A stretch of DNA of 7,248 bases from an uncultured Mycoplasmataceae bacterium (GCA_949289925.1 CASEPW010000043.1:1-7248); one strand, 5' to 3'; counted from the first letter of the stretch, positions 1-7,248 are shown. Notes: generated by a model not told the origin, from the letters alone. Program-made: numbers and translations.

Positions 1-1
1 T

Positions 2-76
2 GATTTCTTTATTGATTTAGGTTTTGTTATTTTAATTAGAAAATTTAAATATAATAGAATAATTAATATGATGTAA
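2..76 (+). CDS. Possible 3' end of a convergent plus-strand gene (partial)
   Basis: The plus-strand frame beginning at base 2 is open for 24 codons and stops at TAA 74-76. It reads DFFIDLGFVILIRKFKYNRI followed by INMM. A hydrophobic stretch followed by a basic tail would suit the C-terminus of a membrane protein. No minus-strand gene lies between the end of rnhB and the left edge, so a convergent gene arriving from the left would fit. However, in DNA this AT-rich with only two stop codons, an open stretch this short occurs often by chance. I do not recognise the family, and the call is weak. Confidence 0.2.
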   Translation, partial: DFFIDLGFVILIRKFKYNRIINMM

Positions 77-128
77 CCTTTATCTTTTATAAATTAATTA
101 ATTTATATTTGTAATATACCTACATCAT
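68..128. repeat. Nested inverted repeat downstream of rnhB, possible terminator
   Basis: The 8-mer ATGATGTA at 68-75 is repeated as its reverse complement TACATCAT at 121-128. Inside the 45-nt gap lies a perfect 20-bp palindrome, TATAAATTAATTAATTTATA, at 88-107. The structure sits after the end of rnhB, where a transcript would be expected to end, and could serve either strand. There is no GC-rich stem and no clean U-tract, so intrinsic terminator function is only an inference. The rest of 129-215 is AT-rich with nothing recognisable. Confidence 0.3.
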
Positions 129-215
129 CATTAAAATTTGATTATGAGATAATGTGTTTTATTTTAGTTTAATATAATTAGTGTTTTCAAAAATGATAAT
201 GGTATTAAAAGAAAA

Positions 216-805
216 TTATTCACTTATTGGTTTATAACTAAATCTATGTATTTCTTTAATTGGTCCAAATTCTTTTAATGCACAAATATGCTTTTTAGTT
301 AAATAACCTTTATTATCTTTAAAATAATATTCAGGATATTTTTTATCTAATTTAATCATCAATTCATCTCTATAAACTTTTGCAAGGATTGATGCAGCAG
401 CTATTGAAATAGATTTTTGATCACCCTTAACAATATTAATTGTGGTATTTTTGAATCTATTGATTCAAAATCAGTTAATAAATAATCAGGAGTTAATTTG
501 ATTTTTTCTACACATTTTTTCATCGCATATCTAGATGCTTGTTTAGGATTTAATTTATCTACTAATTTTGGTTCAATAACCTCAATGTGATATGATAATG
601 CATCTCTAATTATAATTTCATAAAGTTTCTTTCTTTTTGATGGTGACAATAGTTTATAATCCTTAATTTTATGATTTTTATAATTTATGGGAAGGATAAC
701 TATTGCACACACTAATGGACCTGCAATGCAACCTCTACCTACCACATCTAAACCTGCTATTTTTTTATATCCTAAAGCTACTAATTCGTTTTCAAATTTA
801 TACAT
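216..805 (-). pseudogene. rnhB: Ribonuclease HII, frameshifted and catalytically degraded
   Basis: RNase HII cuts RNA embedded in DNA, including single ribonucleotides. The N-terminal part (805 down to about 440) carries a recognisable DEaGRG-type motif, here LDVVGRGCIAGPL (residues 19-31), then an SPSKR segment and LLTDF. The original frame is lost near 439-442, and the N-terminal frame stops at 401. The C-terminal half lies in the next frame from about 440 to the TAA at 216-218. It includes [22 protein letters not shown], a KGYLT-H segment and a terminal HRFSYKP. Restoring one A in CCACAATTAAT would give the family-like PQINIVKGD. The total of 590 nt is one base short of about 197 codons, the normal size. 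The catalytic Glu of DE is Val21 (GTG) and the conserved DSK is DYK. The start is the ATG at 803-805, which overlaps the alaS stop by 8 nt without a Shine-Dalgarno site. Confidence 0.88.
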
Positions 806-3488
806 ATTTTTGACAAATATTTTTTATATCATCTAAATTAATTTTTCCACTACATCCACCTTGAACAAAATTAGGTTTTCCCCCACCTTTACCATTAAAT
901 TTAGCATTGAATTCTTTAATTAAATTATTTAGATTAACATTATTATCTTTAGCGAATTTATCATTACAAGCAATAAAGTACTGTGTTTTTTGATCAATAT
1001 AATTTATCAATACAAATATTTTATTTTGTTGCTCATTAACACACTCACTAAGGGCATTAAATAAATTTTTATTATCGATATCATTAAATTGTTCAATAAT
1101 AATATTATTTTTATTTGTAGAAATTTGATTTTTAACAAATGAAATTTGTTTTTTAGCATTTTCTTTATTAAATTCTAATTTTAAAGAATTAAATTTATCA
1201 CTAATATCTTTTAATAATTCAATTCTAGAATCTAAATCATCAATTTTATTAATTTTATCAAATAAAGAATTCATTTCTTGTGATGAAATATTCATTTTTA
1301 AAAGTTCATTTCTAATTTCATCAATCTTTGAATTAATTTGTTGATTTTTATTATCAATATAATTAGAAATAGTTTCATTTGTAGTTATTGCTTCAATTCT
1401 TCAATTACCTGCACCTTTTTGATAACAATCAATAATTTTAAAAGATTCTATTTCTTTTGTATTGTTAACATGTGTTCCTCCACATAATTCAATTGAAATG
1501 TCACCAATTTTTACAACTCTTAATTTACCTTTAATTTTTTTATAAACATCTTCAAAATAAGCCATTGCTCCTAATTTTTTCGCTTCTTCAAGTTCAAGGA
1601 ATAAAATTTCTGAAGAAATAGAATCATTAATTAAACCATTTATTACATTTTCTATTTTTTTAATATCGTCTTTGGTAATTTTTTTATGATATTGGAAATC
1701 AAAAGTAACTTTTTCTGGAGATTTGAATGCACCCTCTTGTTTAATTGATGAATCTATATGTTTAACAAGTGTGATATGTAATAAATGTTCAACAGAATGA
1801 TTGTTTGTTAATTTTTGTCTATTTTTTTTGTCAATTTGTAATAAACATTTTTCTCCTTCTTTTAATGATGAAACATTTATTACATGGTGTATATGTTGTA
1901 AATTAGGCCCTTTTATAACATCATCAACCTCAAATGAGTGATTAATAAAACCAATATCATGCATTTGACCACCACTAGTTGCATAAAAACAAGTTTTATC
2001 AAAAACTACTCATCCTGATCCATCTATTTCGTTTTTTGGTACAAAGTTATCATCATATAACTTTAAAATTGTAGCATCATTAATTTCATAAGTATCATAT
2101 AAAAATTGAAAAGGAGTATTTAGATTTAATAATTCAGCATTTTGTTGTTCCATTCCTGCAATATCTTTTTTACCATTTGAAATTAATTGATGTTGTTTAA
2201 ACAATTCATTAAAACCATTAATATCAATTTCTAAATTATGTTCATTTGCTAATTCTTGTATCAATTCAATAGGGAAACCATATGTTTCAACTAATTTAAA
2301 AGTTGTATTTTTATCTAAATTGCCTATTTTTGCACTATCATCAAATAATTTAAAACCAAGTTTTAAAGTCTTTTGGAAAATATTATATTCATTGTTAAGA
2401 ATAGATATAATTCTATCTTGTTTTTCTAATAAATATGGATAATATTCTTTCATAGTTTGAACAACAGCATTAACTAAAGTATCAAAAATATTTTTATCTA
2501 TATTTAAAAAGTGTTGTTTAACTACTATTCTTCTAATTAATCTTCTTAGAATATAACCACGATCTTTATTTGAAGGAACAGCTCCATCTGCAATTGCCAT
2601 CACTAATGCTCTAGCATGATCTGCAATAACTTTGTATGCTAAATTTATTTTTGATTGTTCTAAATCATTTCTAAAATAAGATTCAATATCATATTTTTTA
2701 TTCGTAAATTGTTCAACAGATTTAATAATATCAATAAATAAATCTGAATCAAAATTAGTTGGCACATCTTGAATGATTGAACATAATCTTTCTAGTCCTG
2801 CACCTGTATCAATATTCTTTCTTTTTAATGGTGTATAGTTATTTTTACCATCATTATTAAATTCACTAAATACAATATTTCATATTTCGACATATCTATC
2901 ATTTTCTATATCATCAAAGAATAACTTTTCACCAATATTTTTTGGATCATATTTTTCACCACGATCGTAATAAATTTCAGTACATGGACCACATGGACCT
3001 GCTCCGACATCTCAAAAGTTTCTATTTCTATCACATTTAATGATATGTTTCTTATCAACACCTAAAGAAATTCATTTATTATATGCTATTTCATCTTCTT
3101 TATAAACAGTGAAATATAATTTGTTTATATCAAACATTAATTCTTTTGTTAAAAAATTAAAAGCAAGTTCAATTGCTTCTTCTTTAAAATAACCACCAAC
3201 AGAAAAATTTCCTAACATTTCAAAAAATGTATGGTGTCTAGCTGTAACACCTACATTAAAAATATCATTTGTTCTAATAGCTTTTTGAGAATTTGTTAAA
3301 TTCACATGTGGTGGATTTTCCTTACCTGAAAAATAATTTTTTAATGTTGCTACACCTGAATTGATTCATAATAATGTTGTATCATTGATTGGAATTAAAG
3401 AAACTGATTCCAATTCAAAATGGTCATTTTTAACAAAAAAATCTAGTCATTTTCTTCTTATTTGATTTGCAGTTAATTTATTATTCAT
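798..3488 (-). CDS. alaS: Alanyl-tRNA synthetase
   Basis: This 896-residue cytosolic enzyme charges tRNA-Ala with alanine; the length is normal for bacterial AlaRS. The class II catalytic core shows [38 protein letters not shown] and [11 protein letters not shown]. The tRNA-binding region contains [22 protein letters not shown]. The editing domain keeps the zinc ligands H564, H568, C669 and H673 (HSVEH and CGGTH) and Q584. The C-terminal C-Ala domain ends with the glycine-rich GKGGGKP segment. All seven Trp codons are TGA. The ATG at 3486-3488 is the only plausible start: no ATG, GTG or TTG lies in frame between it and the upstream stop at 3519-3521. There is no Shine-Dalgarno site, and a TATAAT box sits 6 nt upstream. 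The editing pocket has Glu567 where E. coli has Thr and Ala587 where E. coli has Ser, so proofreading of Ser/Gly-tRNA-Ala may be altered. The rnhB pseudogene overlaps its 3' end. Confidence 0.98.
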
Positions 3489-3494
3489 ATCTAA

Positions 3495-3500
3495 ATTATA
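3495..3500 (-). promoter_or_regulatory. Pribnow box of alaS, apparently leaderless
   Basis: On the minus strand, a perfect TATAAT is followed by TTAGAT and then the alaS ATG. With the usual 6-9 nt between the -10 box and the start site, transcription would begin at or within a base or two of the ATG, giving a leaderless mRNA. No good -35 hexamer is visible 16-18 nt upstream (the spot reads ATTAAT), which is usual for mycoplasma promoters. Confidence 0.6.
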
Positions 3501-3504
3501 GTAG

Positions 3505-3526
3505 ATTATTAAAAAAAATTAATAAT
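3505..3526 (-). terminator. AT-only hairpin between flippase gene and alaS
   Basis: Just after the stop of the membrane-protein gene, the minus strand reads ATTATTAA, six T, then TTAATAAT. This gives an 8-bp stem with a 6-nt loop made only of A-T pairs. It could be a weak terminator for the upstream gene, but it overlaps the -35 position of the alaS promoter and has no U-tract beyond it. Such stems are common by chance in DNA of this composition. Confidence 0.2.
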
Positions 3527-3527
3527 A

Positions 3528-5318
3528 TTAATTATTATTAATGGCATCTCATATAATTTCTTTACTTTCTTTCTTTTTGTATTGTTCATGATAATGATTA
3601 ACCATACATTTAAATTCTTTTAAATAATAGTTATATTCTTTTTTATTTGTTAGTTTCATAAAAAATATAACAACAAAAAAGTTAGCTAATCCTACAAAAG
3701 CAATAATCATATATGATCATTTTCCTATTTTTTCAATATTTTCTATATTATTAAAATAGTTTCCAAATCCAAAAATAATAGCCATTACAAATAAGGAAAA
3801 AATAATATATGTGTTTTGTTTCAAAATATTAATAATATTAAAATTAATTTTTTCATCTAATCTTTTTACAACATATCTACGATTAATAATTAAATAAACT
3901 AAGCTAGAAATACATCATCCTGCAACAATACTAATAAAAATAGATGTCTCTTTAAATGATTCTTGAACATTTAATGTAATAGATGCAATAAAAACAACAA
4001 CACAAATAACATTAATAATAACTTTTATTAATGTGTATTTCATAATTTTTTTAAAATCCCCATAAACTGGAATGATATGATCATAGCTAACACTATAAAT
4101 ATCTATTATAAAAGGGATAACTATAATAAACATTAAAATTAACTCTTCACTATTTAAATGTTCTAAACCCATCATGGCTGTTGATGAAAATGCAGCAGTA
4201 AATATGTATGTTGTAATTGTATAAGAAGCTATAAAAATTACTAAGGAATTATATCTTTCAAAAAAAGATTTATGAATTTTTTGATTTATAACAACATGTT
4301 CTGCCATCGAAGGAACGGCATTATCAACAATTGAATGAATTACTTCATAAGATGAAGTTATTAAAAATAAATATATATAATAAATACCACTAGTTGCAAA
4401 CCCTGAATGCATATGACCTTCATGGTATGTTGATATTCCTCCAACATTTGGATTATTTGATAAAAGAAAATTCGTTGCAATTATAAATACTATTGAATAT
4501 AAATCACTATTAAATTGTTTAAAATATTGAGTAATTATTGCAATCACCATATCTTTAGATATTTTTTTATTTTTAATTTTGTATCTTTGATATCAAGGAA
4601 TAAATTTCTCTCTCAAAGGTTTTAATATCATTACTACAAACAATGTTTTTAGTCCTAGTATAGTTGTAATAATAATATTCATAACAATAAAATTAATATT
4701 AATTATTCCAAATAATTGCAATAACAATAAAGTAAATATAATTGAATTCGATATAAAAGCAATTAAAAGATTTATAAAATTTGAAACATATGATTTTTTT
4801 ATAATATAGAATAGAATAATACTAATTGGAATAATAAGATAGTTTGTAAATGTTTCTACACAATTTGACAAAATATAAAGTGTAGACTCATATCATGGGA
4901 TTATTTGATTATCCAAAGCTATATTTCCATTTTGATTAAAGAAAAAAGGAAAAGCAAAAGCTAAAACAATTGTAATAATTGCATATATTGATCCAAAAAA
5001 ATAATATTGAACCTTCATATCAGCAACTACTTGATTAGCTATAGCATATTGTTTCTTATAGACTCTATCATATAAATTATATTTACTAACACTAATAATC
5101 CCACCATGTGTGGACGAAATAAAAGGCAAAATACCAATGGCTATTGCTAAAAAACCAATCGATGTTTCACCATAAATATTGGAAATTAATGATGTTCTAA
5201 CAAGTGAAAATATTAATACAAAAACAGTGAATAATACACTTGCAATAGAATTTGTAATAACTGTTTTTGAAAAATCTGAAAAAGGTTTATAATTGAAAAT
5301 TTTATTTTTAAATAACAC
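3528..5318 (-). CDS. Multispanning membrane protein, Wzx/PST-like polysaccharide flippase
   Basis: This protein has 596 residues and about 14 predicted membrane helices, near residues 18-40, 54-72, 105-127, 145-173, 178-202, 205-232, 259-286, 311-331, 357-378, 391-413, 425-450, 458-480, 500-520 and 533-555. A basic cytosolic tail follows. The first third (LVRTSLISNIYGETSIGFLA, then STHGGIISVSKYNLYDRVYK) has the pattern of Gram-positive Wzx/PST flippases of the MOP superfamily: an Arg after TM1, a Gly-rich TM2, and a small-residue and 'LYkp' loop. That family moves lipid-linked sugars across the membrane. The substrate here is unknown. A His cluster (HEGHMH, residues 299-304) lies in the loop after TM7. 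All five Trp codons are TGA. GTG at 5316-5318 is the only likely start, because a TAA lies in frame at 5325-5327 and no ATG follows in the first 90 codons. A MATE- or MurJ-like role is an alternative; membership of the fold is surer than the substrate. Confidence 0.7.
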
Positions 5319-5328
5319 AACAATTTAT

Positions 5329-5337
5329 ATTATATCA
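5329..5337 (-). promoter_or_regulatory. Extended -10 promoter of the flippase gene
   Basis: The minus strand reads TGATATAAT, a TGn element joined to a perfect TATAAT (5334-5329). The GTG start follows after 10 nt, so the expected transcript would carry only about 2-5 nt of leader, too short for a Shine-Dalgarno site, and none is seen. The box lies in the 24-nt gap after the upstream gene's stop. Read-through from that gene is also possible, because no terminator separates them. Confidence 0.5.
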
Positions 5338-5342
5338 CAATA

Positions 5343-6203
5343 TTATAAATCAAACATACCTTTTGGTTTTACTTGTGGAGCTTGTGGTGATTTTTGAATA
5401 TTTGGTGCACCAGGAATCGATGGAGCAGAGTTAGCACCAGGAACTGAAGGTCTATTTGGTATTGATGGAGCTGATGAAGTAGAAGTAGTAGATTGTTGTG
5501 AACTATTTTTATTAGCTTTTTTAAGTTCTTTTGCTTCTTGTTTTTTTAATTTTTTAATTTCTTTTTCACTCATACCTGCATATTTATTAACAAATGCGTT
5601 TTCACTTGAATTATTTTGTTGTGCAACATCAACATCAATAGTAAATAATACATTCGATCCAACTTTAGAATTTTTTCCTTTAAAATCTAAATCAGGATTA
5701 GCATATTTAAGTTTCTTAAATTCTTCAATTTTATCATTTGGAATTCTAATTGAAACTTCACTAAAAGTATTAATTGAATTATCTTTATAATATAAATTAA
5801 CAAATGGTAATTGGTTATTTTCTACTATATCATAAAATTCTTTAGGGATATTATTAAACCCGCCAACATTTGTAACTCCTTTTTCTTCTCTTCATAATCT
5901 ATTTACTTTTAATTGCTTCAATAATAAATTACAATATCTATCTATTTGAACTTTTTCATCATATGAAATGAAATCACCACGTTGTTTTTTATAATTTACA
6001 TAAAATGTTAATTCTTCTAAAATAACATCATCTGGTTTAGTAGCATGAGCTCTTAAAAAATCATCATCATAATTTTTAATAGGACCTGTGATTGAATTTG
6101 GACCTGCTTGTAAATTATTTGTAGTTTTTTTCAAAATATCATTATTTTGAGCTACTTGTTCTGTTTGTTGATTTTTTGTATTGTCTTTATTAAAAAATTT
6201 CAT
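5343..6203 (-). CDS. Unrecognised cytosolic protein with Lys-rich helix and Pro-rich tail
   Basis: I do not recognise this 286-residue protein. It has no signal peptide, lipobox or membrane helix, so it is probably cytosolic. Residues 1-45 are polar, Asn/Gln-rich and likely disordered. Residues 46-205 look folded: a helical part with FLRAHATKPDDVILEELTFY and a cluster LLLKQLKVNRLWREEKG, then a probable beta-rich part containing VSIRIPNDKIEEFKKL and VLFTIDVDV. Residues 211-232 form a strongly basic helix (KEIKKLKKQEAKELKKANK). A Ser/Thr/Gln linker follows, and then a proline-rich tail with two copies of SAPSIP (from residues 244 and 259), ending KPKGMFDL. The single Trp codon is TGA. The ATG at 6201-6203 follows an AGGAG ribosome site and lies 11 nt after the hydrolase gene, so the two are probably co-transcribed and may work together. 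Proline-rich tails occur in mycoplasma cytoskeletal and adhesion proteins, but that alone does not assign a function here. Confidence 0.9.
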
Positions 6204-6208
6204 ATTTG

Positions 6209-6213
6209 CTCCT
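6209..6213 (-). promoter_or_regulatory. Ribosome binding site of the Pro-tailed protein gene
   Basis: AGGAG lies 5 nt before the ATG at 6201-6203 and supports that start. It directly follows, and partly shares bases with, a tandem TAG-TAG stop (6217-6212) that ends the hydrolase gene, so the two genes are well placed for translational coupling. Confidence 0.8.
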
Positions 6214-6214
6214 A

Positions 6215-7102
6215 CTATTGCACTTCAAACTCTTCTTCATCTTGAAGTTGTAAATAATTATCTACATTATAATCAATGAAAGAAATTACATTATTATAAT
6301 AATTATTTGGATTTTCTAAAAATGGCATATTACCTGATAATGGAATTGTAGCAATTGCTACATTTTGAATTAATTGTTTCATATTATCCATTGATTCCTC
6401 AACTCTTAAAAGACCATCATCTTGGCCATATACTACCATTGTTGGGATTTCTAAATTATAGTACAATGTTTCGATTGATTCTTTAATAACTGGTTCTAAA
6501 AAATAATCATACATAATATTAATAGCTTTATGATATGTATCATAAATAGATAATTTATATTTCTTATAATTAATTCAGTTAATATTATGAGATTTTGAAT
6601 TTCAATCAGACATTGATAATCTCATTAATTGATCAATTTGTTCATCAATTCTAGGTACAAGAATATCTCTAATAACTCTAGCATCATCAATAAATGTTGT
6701 ATCGATTGGTGAAACTAAAACATTAGAAATTATTTTATTAGGAATAATTTGATTTAATTGTGCAACAATTGCACATGAAGTTCCGTGACCAATTAAAACT
6801 AATGAATCTAATTTTTTTTCATTAATAAAATCAATAACATAGTTTGTTAAATGTTGTAAAGAAAGTTTTTCATAAGATTCAATTAAACTATGACCATGAG
6901 CTGGAAGGTTAATTGCATAGTAATTATAAGATACTAATAAATCTCTAAATCTATTGTGATCAGCAAATTCACAACCAATACCTGGAATAAAAAGAATATT
7001 AGCTTTTGCATTGTTGTGATTTCTTAAAGTTTCACCAACAAATCTATAATCTGTTTCTATATGATCAATATCATTTTCTTGTGCAAATTCTTTTTCTTTC
7101 AT
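6215..7102 (-). CDS. Alpha/beta-hydrolase-fold protein, catalytic residues apparently lost
   Basis: This 295-residue cytosolic protein has the order of an alpha/beta hydrolase. It has an oxyanion-type turn LFIPGIGCEFADHNRF (residues 37-52), YAINLPAHGHS (62-72), the nucleophile-elbow strand LVLIGHGTSC (101-110), the acid-loop VVYGQDDGLL (D229 in the acid position) and a C-terminal IPLSGNMPFLENP. In active relatives the elbow reads GHSxGG and the last motif GHMPFLENP. Here the nucleophile Ser is Gly107 and the catalytic His is Asn258. The fold is intact and the frame is open, so it may be a pseudoenzyme with a binding role. A less likely option is a shifted nucleophile, Ser109, in GTSCA. Both Trp codons are TGA. 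The ATG at 7100-7102 follows a GAGG site; the 15 codons open upstream of it overlap the promoter and are not needed. It is the first gene of a likely two-gene unit. Confidence 0.92.
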
Positions 7103-7107
7103 GTCAA

Positions 7108-7111
7108 CCTC
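7108..7111 (-). promoter_or_regulatory. Ribosome binding site of the hydrolase-fold gene
   Basis: GAGG (within GAGGTTGAC) ends 5 nt before the ATG at 7100-7102. It fixes this ATG as the start in preference to the ATG-containing extension that begins at 7147, which has no such site and would lie upstream of the probable transcription start. Confidence 0.75.
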
Positions 7112-7124
7112 ACAATATATATAA

Positions 7125-7130
7125 ATTATA
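7125..7130 (-). promoter_or_regulatory. Pribnow box for the hydrolase / Pro-tailed protein unit
   Basis: A perfect TATAAT lies 22 nt before the ATG. Transcription would start near 7118 and give a leader of about 16 nt that includes the GAGG site. There is no convincing -35 hexamer at the proper distance; TTGCAC at 7147-7142 is only 11 nt away. Confidence 0.5.
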
Positions 7131-7143
7131 TAAGAATAAAAGT

Positions 7144-7171
7144 GCAATTTGTTATCATTTTTAAAATTTGC
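7144..7171 (-). terminator. Weak hairpin after the right-edge gene fragment
   Basis: The minus strand pairs GCAAATTT with AAATTGC (7 pairs with one bulged A) around a 13-nt loop, followed by a T-rich run. It lies between the stop of the right-edge reading frame and the next promoter, where a terminator would be expected. The stem is weak. Confidence 0.25.
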
Positions 7172-7187
7172 TTAAATCATAGTCTTT

Positions 7188-7248
7188 TTACACAACCACA
7201 TGTTTATTGTACTCCCTTATAGCAAATATTGATGAAATTGGTGTGTAA
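7188..7248 (-). CDS. Possible C-terminus of an upstream gene (partial)
   Basis: The minus-strand frame entering from the right edge reads YTPISSIFAIREYNKHVVV and stops at TAA 7188-7190. The mix of residues is protein-like, and the strand agrees with every confident gene here. The other two minus frames stop sooner or read less plausibly. I do not recognise the family from 19 residues. Confidence 0.35.
   Translation of the reverse strand, partial: YTPISSIFAIREYNKHVVV

Noticed and set aside
401..805. A short intact RNase HII of 134 residues.
   Set aside because: The rest of the family sequence continues in the next frame down to 216, so this is a truncated half of a pseudogene.
5324..5347. 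Imperfect hairpin over the stop of the Pro-tailed gene and the next promoter.
   Set aside because: Short all-AT stem with mismatches and no T-tract, and it is explained by the stop codon and the TATAAT box.
6215..7102. Two separate hydrolase fragments, as seen with the standard code.
   Set aside because: The gaps are TGA codons in the same frame, and the family motifs run through in order, so it is one gene.
7103..7147. Longer N-terminus for the hydrolase-fold gene starting at 7147.
   Set aside because: The extra 15 codons overlap the TATAAT box, and a GAGG site precedes the ATG at 7102.
7200..7248. Plus-strand frame starting at ATG 7200 and open to the right edge.
   Set aside because: It has no ribosome site, and it reads KYWWNWCV with a TGG, which is odd for this genome. 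The minus-strand frame over the same bases is more protein-like.
1..7248. CRISPR array, insertion sequence, tRNA or rRNA.
   Set aside because: No spaced direct repeats, transposase motifs, cloverleaf or rRNA-like sequence was seen on either strand.

Overview
The window looks like a chromosomal piece of a wall-less mollicute (Mycoplasma sensu lato). It is very AT-rich, and UGA must be read as tryptophan. All 15 Trp codons I can place in the four intact genes are TGA and none is TGG. Read with the standard code, every one of these genes would break into fragments. The exact species cannot be named from this sequence. All confident genes lie on the minus strand, so transcription runs from right to left.

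In transcription order: (1) At the right edge there may be the last ~19 codons of an upstream gene (7188-7248). (2) A two-gene unit starts from a TATAAT box at 7125-7130. It holds an alpha/beta-hydrolase-fold protein (6215-7102) that appears to have lost both its nucleophile and its catalytic histidine, followed 11 nt later by an unrecognised cytosolic protein with a lysine-rich helix and a proline-rich tail (5343-6203). Both genes have good Shine-Dalgarno sites. (3) A 14-helix membrane protein resembling the Wzx/PST polysaccharide flippases (3528-5318) starts at GTG, 10 nt below an extended -10 box. (4) alaS (798-3488) starts at an ATG only 6 nt below a TATAAT box, so its mRNA is probably leaderless. 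(5) rnhB (216-805) overlaps the end of alaS by 8 nt and is a decaying pseudogene with a one-base frameshift and a lost catalytic glutamate. (6) The last 215 nt at the left are AT-rich, contain inverted repeats, and may include the 3' end of a convergent plus-strand gene.

There is no evidence for a mobile element, CRISPR array, tRNA or rRNA. The theme is reductive evolution: a dying RNase HII, a hydrolase fold kept open after losing its catalytic residues, and an alanyl-tRNA synthetase whose editing pocket departs from the norm although its zinc ligands remain. The most intriguing unexplained piece is the operon pairing the apparent pseudo-hydrolase with the unknown proline-tailed protein. Two of the transcription units also appear to start translation without a leader, while the hydrolase unit uses classical ribosome binding sites.
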